Positions 11,191-22,549 of a stretch of DNA of 64,000 nucleotides are shown piece by piece. This DNA is from Symsagittifera roscoffensis (taxonomy: Eukaryota > Xenacoelomorpha > Acoela > Convolutidae). Numbering within the stretch: the stretch's first letter is position 1; every line of letters starts with the position of its first letter. The DNA lies in the NCBI RefSeq assembly GCF_963678635.1, contig NC_087069.1, positions 38,837,076 through 38,901,075 of the forward strand, written 5' to 3'. A program made the position numbers and the translations under genes. Under the pieces are notes generated by a model. It was given only the letters and a program-made list of their open reading frames with translations, was not told where the DNA came from and made no database searches.

Positions 11191-12230
11191 CCGGGCTCTC
11201 AAGTGATGTCTCTGAAATAAATCTTCACGTCTAGTCTAAGAAGATGATGTTTCTATGATATAGAGTACAACAGTATTTTTGCTTTGACTTTTTCTATTAC
11301 TATTGATTATAATGAAGTTAGTTATACTGCTAGAAAAAACAGGCTGCATTTCATCATTACACTTTTTTGCATCAAAATGCGTTGGTTTTTTGGTGAATTC
11401 GCTCATGCGCTCAATGTCAACCAAAAAGAATTCAGGATTTTTCGAGCCCCTGCCATCGAAGGTAGTTGTGAGGACGAGGTCTTACGTGACCCCTAGCATC
11501 AGGTCTACCGCAGCCTCGCCATTTTCGGCTGCAAATTGGCACGACGTGAAAGTTCTATGCGCAAAAAAATGGCGCAAAAAAGAGCACTACTCAACAAAAC
11601 TCTGAAACGTTTGGAACGGATCCGCTTAAACATTCTGAAGAGCTTTTCCAATTCCTCTTTAAATCGCAAAAACTACAATTAAAAAGTCAGAAGTCAAATA
11701 GGGGAACAAAATAACCTGGAAAATAATTCAGTTTTGTACTGTTTAAAGAGTAATGTTTGGCTGAAAATTTTTGAGCATTCAATTTAAAAAGCCACTGGTT
11801 TTCAAAAACCTTTTTTCAGGCCAATTTCTCTTTAAGTTGTGTCCATATAGTTTTTGAGAACAATCCATCCACTGGAGTTAGTAAATGATAGGGAAAATCT
11901 AAGCATGATTTCTTGGCCGATTTTGAATGCCAGAAATAGATGATTTTCAGATTATTTTCACCGGATTAGCTGTTTTGCTTCAACTTTTGAAGAAACAAAG
12001 ACTAGTTTATCCTTCTAACATGTTCCGACTTTTTATTTACTACCATGTATTGATGTATTTCTTCTATTCAATCTGAAAGATGTCGAGCCACTAAAAACTG
12101 AAAAAAAATTAATTGTTTCATTTTGTTATAAGTTATTCGAAAAAAAAACGCTTCGGGCATATTTGGATAATTAACGTCTGATAAAATTGCTAACTTGTTT
12201 GCAGCGAACTAGCAAAAAATTCTTTAAACA

Positions 12231-12510
12231 TTAGTTGACGTAGCCAATTTAGTCTAATTAGAACCGTTTGAAATGCCAATCCAATAATACCATATTGAAT
12301 ATTAAATAGCGTGTTGAGAGAAAGTGTCCTAAAAATCTGCAAAAAATTTTCTATTTCTAGAAAAATTTGCAAACATAAACTGGTACATAAAAGACTACAC
12401 AAACCTAATTGACGTGAGCAATTCAGTTTAATCAGAATCTTACTAAATGTCAATTATATCAAGTTGAACTTAGCAGCTAGAACTTAGAACTAAGTAGCGT
12501 GTTCAGTGTT
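12231..12510. repeat. Two-copy diverged direct repeat, about 100 bp
   Basis: GACGTAGCCAATTTAGTCTAAT and a stretch ending AGTAGCGTGTTCAG-like occur twice with about 180-bp offset. The copies are clearly diverged. Confidence 0.45.
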
Positions 12511-12584
12511 CGGGAAATTACCAAACATTGGCCAAATTGTTAATCTTTCCACCTCCATATTTCTTTTTCGTATCTGAAGAAAAA

Positions 12585-12634
12585 ACACCCGAGCACAAAT
12601 TTTCCGTCACTTTCTTTGAAAGGTGGAACAAAAA
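12585..12634 (+). repeat. R1 repeat, isolated 3' end
   Basis: The sequence matches only the last 50 bp of R1 (CCCGAGCACAAAT... to GGTGGAACAAAAA). Confidence 0.55.
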
Positions 12635-13162
12635 CTCCTGGTTTGTCTTAAAAAACGTGTTTTGAGTACAGAAATTGCTTTAAAAGAGACAAAAGTGTTT
12701 TAGGGAGTTCTGAAATCTTAATTCACATAATATGTTTAGTTCTCATACAGTAGTTCCCATAGCAGCCTAGCAAAATACAAAATAAGCCTCTAGCAAAAAA
12801 AAAAGAAAAAAGACAATGTGTGGGAAACAACAGTACTTGGTTACTGTATTGGAAAAAAACAGTGGAAATACACTAGATCTTTCCAACTATTGTTGTGGAG
12901 TGAAGTTTTCTGTCGCCTTTTTTTCTGGTAGGACAAAAAACTCGTTGGGGTCAATAAAAATATGGTTTTCAATTTTCATCAGTCTGAGCCAAAGTTGCAA
13001 GAAGCTGCCTCAATGTCGAGAAGTCAGGTCTGAAGAAGCTGCTTCAGTGTCGAGAAGTCCGGTCTGAAATTTGCTGTGTATTAAAAAGCAGGACTGAGCA
13101 CAGAGGCTGAACATAGGTAGAGTATAAAAAACTAGTACTGAAGCAGGTTGAGATAATAGAAG

Positions 13163-13382
13163 AACAAGACTGATCGTACATCAGGGCAACGCCCCGAATG
13201 TTACGACTGTCCCTTAATCTATATCAAATACATTTTTGGGAACGAAAGACTAAAAAACTATAAATTTTGGACAATATCAAAGATCAAGTGTGAAAGTTGG
13301 AGTCTTACGAAATTAATACGATCGATTAGCTTGTCTCAATTGAATTTGGAACGATTTTGTTGCGAGGGTTAGTTCGCCACGC
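13163..13382 (+). repeat. R1 repeat, old copy cut by a younger one
   Basis: The start (AACAAGACTGATCGTACATC) and a middle block (TTTGGAACGATTTTG... TTCGCCACGC) match R1 with many changes. The match stops just before copy B begins, so copy B probably inserted into or next to it. Confidence 0.5.
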
Positions 13383-13391
13383 ATAATTAAT

Positions 13392-13905
13392 AACAAGACT
13401 GCTCGTATCAGGGCAAAGTCGTAAATGATCCGACTACCTTTTAAAGTCAATAGAGCAGTATTAACATGAAAAAAAAAAATGTCATAAAAATAAATTGAAT
13501 TTTTTAAATTTGATTTTGTGAAAATCATCCCCCACACGCCATATAAAGTAAAAAGTGATAAATTTTGCTCCTATTAACAATTCTGATAATAAACTTCTTC
13601 CAACCAATTTGAAACGATTTCTAAGACGGATTAAATCTCCGTTTACGCGTTATTAGCGCGAAATATATCACGCGTTAATTTTCCCAAATTGGCAAAAATG
13701 GCAATCTTTAAACCCTTTAACTTACAAAAAATGATCACAGGCGAAATTTTTTTTCAAACCTCATGCTCAGACAACAATACTTTTCGATTGATAATTTAAA
13801 ACTCCGTCAAAAATAGCTAGTTGAAAAGTTGAAATTTGTCGGAAGAAAAAAAAACCCATCCGAGCACAAACATTCCGCTACTTTTGTTTCGAAAGTCGGA
13901 ACAAA
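13392..13905 (+). repeat. R1 dispersed repeat, copy B
   Basis: A full-length copy of about 514 bp with both ends conserved. The first hairpin has decayed (GGGCAAAGTCGTAA). Confidence 0.75.
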
Positions 13906-14238
13906 AACAAGCATATGTTTTTACAAGCATATGGTCTTTTTTCAGGCATCTGTGTAGGTCAGATTAAACTATAATTTGAAATAGCAACGAAGCCAAAAAA
14001 ACTGCTAAAAAGTTGATGTTACATATTTTATCCTCATTTTTGCTCTCTTACTGAATCGTTAAAAATTCCAGCATTTCAGACTTACAAACAAAAGTGGGTG
14101 GCTCTGCAAGTGACGTATTTTGCTACATAGTTATAAAAAAACTAAAAAAAGTCTATTTTATGTTTTTTTCTTCAAGTTTCTCGCAAGCTTCGACTTAAAT
14201 TTGACTATAAAAAATCTTAAAAAATCTGAACTTCTCAC

Positions 14239-14334
14239 CTGTTGATCCTGCACTCTGTCTCCTTGGAGATGAACCTAGAGTGCTCAGATCGAGAAGAAGA
14301 GATTCCTCCAGCTGATTCTGCTCCTCATTCGCAA
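14239..14334 (-). CDS. Exon 5 of the large minus-strand gene
   Basis: A 96-nt exon lies between acceptor GTGACTATAG and the strong donor CAACAG|GTGAGA. It encodes a Glu/Gln/Leu-rich stretch (NEEQNQLEESLLLDLSTLGS), possibly a short amphipathic helix. It takes one base from exon 4 and leaves one for exon 6. Confidence 0.75.
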
Positions 14335-14675
14335 CTATAGTCACCATAAACACTCTTTTTCTTCTTTCTTAACTTGATAGTTATTTAAAGAAGATCAAAA
14401 ATGTCTTGGTAAAAAAAATGAATTTTTTCAAAAATTTCACAATCTATCCCAAAAAGCTGTCATATTTCAGCTGAGATGTTCTTGCAGTTTTGCTTATTTA
14501 CTCATCTTCAATAAACGAATTAATTTGTAATTTAAAAACAGTTTACCTTTAAGTTTTTATTCATTCAATAAATGCAAAAAATGGGCCTAACTACCATTTC
14601 TATTGTTTCTTCAAACAAAACACTCATTTCATATTCTTAAAAGTGAACAAGAAAGGAAAAAAGAAGTGATCGTTC

Positions 14676-14802
14676 CTGTTGACATCCTGGTTGTGCCCTG
14701 TCTGTAGCCTGCGACCAGTGGTGATCGCAGAGACTCCAGAGAGGAGTGGGATCCAGCTGTATGAGGCGCAGGGGGAGTTATGGTCACTCCCATGGTCGAG
14801 TT
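14676..14802 (-). CDS. Exon 4 of the large minus-strand gene (GA donor)
   Basis: The acceptor GGTCTGTTCAG opens a phase-0 frame rich in Ser, Thr and Pro. The frame must leave one base for exon 5. The boundary TCAACAG|GAACGA does so and has a perfect exonic CAG, but the intron then begins GA. The only in-phase GT further on is TTCTT|GTTCAC, inside a T-rich tract and a poor donor. Confidence 0.65.
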
Positions 14803-15659
14803 CTGAACAGACCATAAAAGATTTATTTTGCAGGGGGTCATCATCTCTGGAATCAGGAAAATACATTCGGCTATTAAAGATTATTTTTTACATGAACAGG
14901 TAACAAAATTTGCAAAGAATTGATTTCTAAAACTGTTTTGTAACTATGACAGGTAGGAAAGTTTGATTTTAAAGGCAGTTTTTTATAAAAAAAAATTTCA
15001 GAGGGGTAGTTTGATTAATTTTTTTCCTAACACTGACTTTCATGTTTTATCTATAGTAGAACATAGGATCTTTCTCATTAGGCTCTCTTTGCCATAAGCA
15101 ACTTATAGAACCCAAAGAATTTAAAAAAAAACGGCTTGGGGGTCGCATTGTTTTTGGGAGGGGGGGGGGGGGAGAGAAGATTGCTGAATAGAGATTGCTA
15201 GAGCAGGAAAAAATTTAATTTATCTGTCGAAGAATAAAAAATAAAATTTTGAAATTTTAAACTTGCAATTTTACAAGAGACTAATTTTTAAAAAACATCA
15301 CAGATATCAGTCGAAACATGGAATGTCTTTTCATCAGAACACATTTATTCCAATTTCAAACCCTGAGAGGAACTTTTTGTAACCAGCAATTTTTTGGTAC
15401 TAATTGTCGCGTTACTGTGGAGTGTTAAACTTTTATAATGGTCGCCTGTAATGGTAAGCATTCGGGTTGACCAAAAATGCTGTTGTCGTTCAATTTTCAT
15501 AATAGAAAAAGGCTTATCATACATTTCGTACAATTCCATACCTACAGAAAGTTGTAAGAAAACTCTACGATACACTTTTTCGATGATTCATTTGATGTCT
15601 GGAATTGCGTGAAAAGCCTTTTCGATTCATGGAGGACAACCCGGGTACCCCAAACTAAC
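14803..15659 (-). other. Intron 3
   Basis: The intron is AT-rich with a long G run near 15160. A 76-codon minus-strand ORF (15345-15575) is present but has no supporting splice or composition signal. Confidence 0.4.
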
Positions 15660-15814
15660 GTAGTTGAGTGGTCTCTGTCGTCTCTCGGTGGTTCCCTGTT
15701 CGCTGGCACTCGTGAACACGAAGTCGTCCGAGTCCTCCTGCATGGCATCTGCATTCGCCACCAGATCCCTAACCTCCACTTTGCCCGCATCTTCGGGAGG
15801 TGTCACGTCCTTGC
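15660..15814 (-). CDS. Exon 3 of the large minus-strand gene (acidic)
   Basis: A 155-nt exon lies between acceptor TTTTCGACATAG and donor TAC|GTTAGT. The translation is acidic (EDAGKVEVRDLVANADAMQ and then EDSDDF) and ends RPLNY. It takes one base from exon 2 and ends in phase 0, as exon 4 requires. Confidence 0.75.
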
Positions 15815-15844
15815 CTATGTCGAAAACAAACAGATCCTATTATT

Positions 15845-15965
15845 GTCTCTCCCCCCCCCCCCCGCCTCACATAAGCATCAATTTTATGGTACAACGAGTG
15901 ATTTTTCAGGAATAACTATGAGAAGACCAAATATGTTTGTCATGGCCTAAGCAGTTCGCATGTCT
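15845..15965 (+). repeat. R2 dispersed repeat, copy 1
   Basis: CCTCACATAAGCATCAATTT and the following ATGGT..ACGAGTG block are shared, diverged, with 21555-21700 and 26963-27130. Confidence 0.5.
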
Positions 15966-16027
15966 ATATTGATTAATGTCGGGCTAAGGATATAGTTTAC
16001 TGACTTGTCTAAACAAATCTAAAACAA

Positions 16028-16556
16028 AACAAGACTACTCGTATCAGGGCGAAGCCCTGAATGTTCCGACTGCATTTTAAGGTTTTATGGAGCAGTAATA
16101 ACCTTAAAAAATTAAATGTAAGAAAAAATAAATGAAATTTTTTTTTCTAAAACTTGAATTTTTTTTGGAAAATCATCCCCCCACACGCCATACAAATTAT
16201 AAAAGGATAGGTTTCGCTCCTTGTAACAAATCAATTATGGCAAATAAGCTTCTTTCAACCAATTTGGAACGATTTTAAGACGGATTAACTCTCCGCTCAC
16301 GCGTTAATAGCGCGAAATATATCGCGCGTTAATTGTCCCAAATTGGCCAAAATGGCAATCTTTAAACCTGTCATCACAAAAAGTGATGACAGGTGAACTA
16401 TCTTTTCACATTTGAGCTCAAGACAACAATACTTTTCGAATGATATTAAAAAATTCCGTCAAAAATGGGTAGTTAAAAAGTCGAAATTTGTCTGAAGAAA
16501 AAAACCCACCCCGAGCACAAATATTCCGTTACTTTCGTATCGAAAGTCGGAACAAA
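16028..16556 (+). repeat. R1 dispersed repeat, copy C
   Basis: A full-length copy with both terminal hairpins intact, about 529 bp. With copy D it forms an inverted pair separated by about 340 bp. Confidence 0.8.
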
Positions 16557-16584
16557 AAGCCGAACAGCAGGATTGAATTAAAAT

Positions 16585-16715
16585 CGTATGATACTTCTAT
16601 CCAACGAAAAACATTGAGCTCGCTATCTCCGGTGGAGTTAGCTTACACAACGTGAAGGTCACTCATGACTAAATACTGTAAATAACTTAAGATTAGTAAT
16701 TGACAGTCACAACAT
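16585..16715 (+). repeat. R3 dispersed repeat, copy 1
   Basis: It shares the order of blocks ATTGAGCTYGCT, CGGYGGARYT, AATACTGTAA and TGACARTCACA with 21160-21290. Confidence 0.45.
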
Positions 16716-16894
16716 TTACTCTGATAGGAAAAGTTTAAACATTACAGTGGTTCCACTACCATTTGTTATTATGATCACAATAGTGTAGCTTCAAGTTAAA
16801 AAAAATTGATCTTTTAAAAATTGAAAAATTCCATCAAATCCGACAGATAACTGTTGAACTAATAGAATAGTTCATACCAAAACTTACCGCTTAA

Positions 16895-17430
16895 TTGTTC
16901 CGACTTTCGATACGAAAGTAACGGAATATTTGTGCACGGGGTGGGTTTTTTTTTCTTCTGACAAAATTCGACTTTTTAACTAGCCATTTTTGACGGAATT
17001 TTTTTGAATCATTCGAAAGGTATTGTTGTCCTGAGCTCAAATTTGAAAAGATATTTTACCTGTGATCATTTTTCGTAAAGTTACGGGGGTTTAAAGATTG
17101 CCATTTTGGCCAATTTAAGACAATTAACGCGCGATATATTTCGCGCTAATAACGCGTAAGCGGGGAGTTAATCCGTCTTAGAAATCGTTCCAAATAGGTT
17201 AAAAGAAGCTTATTTGCCATAAATGGTGTGTTACAAGGAGCAAAATTTATCCTTTTGTACTTTATATGGCGTGTGGGGGGATGATTTTCATAAAAAATTT
17301 CAAATTTTCGCAGAAAAAAAATTTTCATTTTGTTTCATTTCATTGAACTTTTTAATGTTATTACTGCTCCATAAACCTTAAAAGGCAGTCGGAACATTCA
17401 GGGCTTCGCCCTGATACGAGCAGTCTTGTT
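16895..17430 (-). repeat. R1 dispersed repeat, copy D (inverted)
   Basis: A full-length copy in reverse. TTGTTCCGACTTTCGATACG is at its left end and GAGCAGTCTTGTT at its right end. Confidence 0.8.
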
Positions 17431-17713
17431 AAGTTTTCAAAACAAATTGGAAGCACGATATTAATAATCATTGAGTCAAAATTGAATGCAGGTTTATCTT
17501 GTTTTTTCATCAAGTCCGACGGATGACTTTCCCACTGATGAAGCGACTGATAGCATTAAATTGGATTCTAATTGAAATTACCAACAAATTGAGAGCATAA
17601 TTAGAAAATCTAAGGTGAAGTTAGAGTCAGGTAAATTCAGTTTTTGATCAAAAACAACACTTCAGTTGATATATCACTCCTGAGTTTTTAAAGAATTTTC
17701 TTTGTAAATTTTC

Positions 17714-17794
17714 TTTGCAGCAATTCGTTCTCAATTTGACGGTGTCGATCATTGTCTAAGTTGGAGTAAACATCGCACTCGTCAATCTCGTCCA
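17714..17794 (-). CDS. Exon 2 of the large minus-strand gene (donor uncertain)
   Basis: After acceptor CACCTTCTGAAG the frame reads an acidic, polar stretch (VDEIDECDVYSNLDNDRHRQ). The first two bases complete the codon left by exon 1. Exon 3 needs one carried base. CAAA|GAAAAT (GA donor) fits. CACC|GTCAAA (GT) also fits but is a weak donor and shortens the coding stretch. Confidence 0.5.
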
Positions 17795-18746
17795 CTTCAG
17801 AAGGTGGTAAAAATGCGTATACAAAAGATGGGAAATATACTTTTAGCTTTCTGTCTGTCCACTTTGTTAGACGGCTGCGATTAGTCTTTTTACTGTGATT
17901 GCAGGAAAGCGTGGAGAGTAAAGTTGTATGGTCAGTGACTAACTCAAATTCTAAGCCCTATAAATGATTTTTATATTTTTCGATTGCACAATCAACGACG
18001 AAAAAATCTAACTGTTTGTTGAAAAATTAGCTTGCAAAAATCTACTTGCAAATGTACCGTTTTTCCAGTCAATCCCATGGAGTTGCTTAAAAGTTACGCC
18101 TAACCCCTTGCTCAGGCATCAATTTTTTACTCTTGTTTTTTATTTTCATTCAGATTTACAGTTTCAGATTTTAGCATTTTAAAGGCAGAGTTGTATGTTT
18201 GTTTGAACCAATTTTACTTCCTAACGATGCTAAATTTGATACAATTTTTGTGTATTGTTTTTTTAACCCTAGAAATAGCGAAGGAACTTGAAAGTTTTTG
18301 ATTGCGGCTTTTTAAAAAGAGTTATTCCGGTTTCTGAGATTTTAAGTCACATTCATTCAGTTTTTTTTTTGAAATTGTCTTTGTTCTATGTCAACAAATT
18401 TTTTATGATTTTTATAGAGCTTGAAATATAGTCTAATTAAGTATTGGTAAAAAATGGCCGATATTTTTATCCAACACATTTTTCAAAATTGCTAGGCATA
18501 TCTACTATCTTGTCTACATTGTTTGAAATTTGGTAAGTGCCTGTTTTTTTTTCCACCAACAAGGATTTAAAAAAACTGCACGTATCTTTGTCAGTTTACT
18601 TTATGCTTTTTTGTGTCTCAATTTTGTGAATTAGATTTCTGCTTTGGACATTTTTGACATTTTTGATGCGACAATATGCAGCAATTCGTTTATGTTTGGC
18701 ATCTGCTAATTGTTCGAGAAATATTGTTCATCTATAGATTTTGACT

Positions 18747-20875
18747 TTAACGCCAGCTTAATTGTCTTGTGTTTCTTACAGTTAAGGACGATTGGACTTA
18801 TGAGGAATTTTGGAAAATTTAAAATGACTTTCGGGTATTGACTTCTCGAGCTTTTGATTCACCAATGATGAAAGAATAAATTGCACGTCTCCTTAATCGA
18901 AAAATTTAAAACCAAGTAGTCGTCAGTCACGCTTTAGCCAGCCTCCGATCATGCTTTATTTAGATCTCAGCCTTTCTTATGCACCTAAAATTGGACAGCA
19001 GGCAGCTCCGACGTAATATATACAACTGTATTTTAAAAATCTGCGAACATTTTTTTTCTGCATTAAAACTTGTTAAAAAAATTTAATTAACAAACATTTT
19101 TGGACAGCTAACGTCTTCGCTGGACAAACAAAGAAAGATTTCGAAAATTTTCCCGCAATTTTCACACCAATTTTTTCTGTTACAGCTACGGTACGTTCTC
19201 CGTTTACAAAGTGTCTATGGGTTGTTACAGAAATAATGAACGCATAATGAGCGTTTTTAATGAGCATAGTGAAGTTTTAAATTGATTGTCAATGGAAAAT
19301 TGCTTGCTATCCATTTCTCATCGTTTATCGCCAGATATAGGGCTTCGTTTGGGGCACAATTAAAACTTATTTTTTCTGGAAATCGAAGTTTTTCATTTTG
19401 TTTTTGAAGATATACCGGATATATTCCTCTTCTCCGCTGGAGACATCACACTGGGGATAGGCCATTTCCACTAAAGCGGTCAAAAATTACTCCTGTCTTT
19501 TCCTCTGTCTTTGGAGTCTTTTTAGGAGCTTAGGGCTTTCGAAGGTAACATTTTGGTTTCTTTATGATTTCTTGATTCAATTAGTCCAAATTTCCGCAAA
19601 ATAAATGTAAAGAATTTTTATCTCGCTGAATTTTTTGGTGAAAGCTCGTTTTTCTTGTTCTTTATTGCCGAGTAGAGCATTGAACGGCGATTTTGTCGGC
19701 TTCCTCTATAAGCCATCAAAAAAAATTTTTTCAGTTTTTTTTCATCAGATTCAGCTTGGTTCTTTCGTTTTCTCTATTGCCAATTTTTCTCCTTGCTTCT
19801 AAATATCTTCTTAACGCCAGCTTAATTGTCTTGTGTTTCTTACAGTTAAGGACGATTGGACTTATGAGGAATTTTGGAAAATTTAAAATGACTTTCGGGT
19901 ATTGACTTCTCGAGCTTTTGATTCACCAATGATGAAAGAATAAATTGCACGTCTCCTTAATCGAAAAATTTAAAACCAAGTAGTCGTCAGTCACGCTTTA
20001 GCCAGCCTCCGATCATGCTTTATTTAGATCTCAGCCTTTCTTATGCACCTAAAATTGGACAGCAGGCAGCTCCGACGTAATATATACAACTGTATTTTAA
20101 AAATCTGCGAACATTTTTTTTCTGCATTAAAACTTGTTAAAAAAATTTAATTAACAAACATTTTTGGACAGCTAACGTCTTCGCTGGACAAACAAAGAAA
20201 GATTTCGAAAATTTTCCCGCAATTTTCACACCAATTTTTTCTTGTTACAGCTACGGTACGTTCTCCGTTTACAAAGTGTCTATGGGTTGTTACAGAAATA
20301 ATGAACGCATAATGAGCGTTTTTAATGAGCATAGTGAAGTTTTAAATTGATTGTCAATGGAAAATTGCTTGCTATCCATTTCTCATCGTTTATCGCCAGA
20401 TATAGGGCTTCGTTTGGGGCACAATTAAAACTTATTTTTTCTGGAAATCGAAGTTTTTCTTTTTGTTTTTGAAGATATACCGGATATATTCCTCTTCTCC
20501 GCTGGAGACATCACACTGGGGATAGGCCATTTCCACTAAAGCGGTCAAAAATTACTCCTGTCTTTTCCTCTGTCTTTGGAGTCTTTTTAGGAGCTTAGGG
20601 CTTTCGAAGGTAACGTTTTGGTTTCTTTATGATTTCTTGATTCAATTAGTCCAAATTTCCGCAAAATAAATGTAAAGAATTTTTATCTCGCTGAATTTTT
20701 TGGTGAAAGCTCGTTTTTCTTGTTCTTTATTGCCGAGTAGAGCATTGAACGGCGATTTTGTCGGCTTCCTCTATAAGCCATCAAAAAAAAATTTTTCAGT
20801 TTTTTTTCATCAGATTCAGCTTGGTTCTTTCGTTTTCTCTATTGCCAATTTTTCTCCTTGCTTCTAAATATCTTC
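18747..20875. repeat. 1064-bp direct tandem duplication with TTAA at every edge
   Basis: Unit 1 is 18747-19810 and unit 2 is 19811-20875. The two are nearly identical, differing by a few substitutions and one-base indels. TTAA stands at 18747, 19811 and 20876, that is at the left edge, the junction and the right edge. The unit has no terminal inverted repeat, so a piggyBac-type transposon is not supported. Small ORFs inside appear in both units only because they are copies. Confidence 0.9.
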
Positions 20876-21159
20876 TTAATCCTTCTGGATTCGCATTCAA
20901 AGCTTCGTCTTCTCATTCCTCCGCTACTTTTGGATTATAAACTCTCATTCCTCTTCGAATGCTTTCCAATGCTAATTGAAGCATATCCCTTCAATTTTCC
21001 CATTAAATTGAAGGGCCAATCGTAATTTTTTGTCAGAATAATGGAATCCCCTCATACCAAACTGATTAATAGATAACTGCGCCATAAAAAATAGTCTATT
21101 GATTCATCTAATTTTGACTGAAAATTACAAAAAAAAATTTAAAAAAAGAATTGAGGTGA

Positions 21160-21290
21160 AACCGTATTTCCAACTAAACGAACAGTATTGAGCTTGCTCA
21201 CTCAGGCGGAACTCGCTTACAACGAGTAAATGTCAGACATAATCTAATACTGTAATTAAATTAGGTTTAATAATGACAATCACAGTACGA
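21160..21290 (+). repeat. R3 dispersed repeat, copy 2
   Basis: Diverged match to 16585-16715. Confidence 0.45.
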
Positions 21291-21554
21291 AAATTTGAAC
21301 AAATGAATTTTCTGAATTTTTATGCAGGTGGGTGAAAATGAAAAAATTCAAGTTTCTGTTTCATTTTTTGTACGTTTTTTGATAAAAAATAGGCAATTAT
21401 GCAATATAAATATATAAAAAACAAATCAGGGTTTTTTTCTGTTTCACCGACTTGAGTTTTTTATGGTCAATGTTTCTCTCCACATTGTTCGAAAAGATTT
21501 TATCAAAGAGGCACGCGGTCTTAAGTAGCTATGCCAATCATAAATGAATTGATT

Positions 21555-21700
21555 TCTTCCACCAACTCACATGAGCAACGTTTTAAGGTGTAAAGAGTGG
21601 TTTTACAAAGATACTCATAACACAAATATGTTTGTCAAAGACTAAAATGACCGCATGTCAAAGTTCATGGCAATTAGACTATCTGAGAGAAAATTTGATT
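21555..21700 (+). repeat. R2 dispersed repeat, copy 2
   Basis: Diverged match to the R2 copies at 15845 and 26963. Blocks GAGTGGTTTTACA and AATATGTTTGTC are recognisable. Confidence 0.45.
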
Positions 21701-22549
21701 ATAAAATGTTGGTGGTGGAAACTTAAAATTCGAAAATTGAAATTTCATTACATGATGTCAATGTTAAAAGAACTTTTAAATCAGATATTGGGACGAGAAG
21801 ACGAAAAGTGTCCGTTTCCTTCCAACTACAACAACGCGGATATCACAGAAATGTTTTTCTCCAGTTTGAATTGTTTAGACTAGCATGTTTTAGTACAAAT
21901 TGTAAACGTGTGAATCATAAAGTTTGTCCGATAAAAAGAGCAGTCAAATTTCAGAAGGGTTAACCTCGATATGCATTGAAAGTTTTCTATTGGACGAAAA
22001 GATTTTTGATTGTTTTAACAAAGCTTTTTTTCGAAGTCTTTAGGTGAGCGAAACAGATTAAAGAAAAACTAACCTACTGAAATTTTCTCTTTCCTAAGTA
22101 TTTTTAATTTCAAATACAAAAACGGAGTGAAATATGTTCATCAATAAGCTAGAAAAATATCAAATCCGACGCAAACATTTTGAAAAAAAGAAAAGATTAC
22201 AAAAAAAGTCAGTTTTTGTTGTTTTTTGCAAATGTTTTTTACCTCAATCATTTATTAAGAAGGAAAACGTGTAAGTTTGATAGATTAAGAGCTGTCCATG
22301 AGTACTAGTATTAGGGAAACTTTCGAGGTGAGCAATTTACAAAAGCAACTCCTGGAACTACGGGCTCAGAATTGAGAATTGAGCTTATAAGTTCAATAAA
22401 TGGAAGAAAAAATTTCAAATTTTTTTGATTGGGTGATCTGACTTTCGCGGTGAGTCTCAATATCTCTATCTGTCTAACTTCCTCCAGCATTTGCGTTTTC
22501 TATGTTTTTTCTATAAATTTTTAAATTTTTTTATTTTTATTGATTTATT

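Larger units (their letters stand above)
10753..14238 (-). other. Intron 5, repeat-rich
   Basis: The intron contains a GTCG-type array (10865-11190), a two-copy diverged repeat of about 100 bp (12231-12325 and 12408-12510), an isolated R1 end (12585-12634), an old R1 copy (13163-13382) and R1 copy B (13392-13905). An exon-like stretch at 11486-11528 was rejected because its length breaks the phase. Confidence 0.5.
15815..17713 (-). other. Intron 2, holds an inverted pair of R1 repeats
   Basis: It contains an R2 copy (15845-15965), R1 copy C (16028-16556), an R3 copy (16585-16715) and R1 copy D in the opposite direction (16895-17430). No exon is seen. Confidence 0.5.

Noticed and set aside
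11486-11528. Possible 43-nt exon of the large gene (acceptor TTTGCAG, donor AC|GTAAGA)
   Set aside because: Its length is not compatible with phase. Exon 5 joins exon 6 directly in frame without it.
15345-15575. 76-codon minus-strand ORF in intron 3
   Set aside because: No phase-compatible splice sites and AT-rich composition. Exons 3 and 4 already join in phase.
18747-20879. piggyBac-type transposon flanked by TTAA
   Set aside because: The unit has no terminal inverted repeats and no transposase. TTAA is better explained as duplication microhomology.
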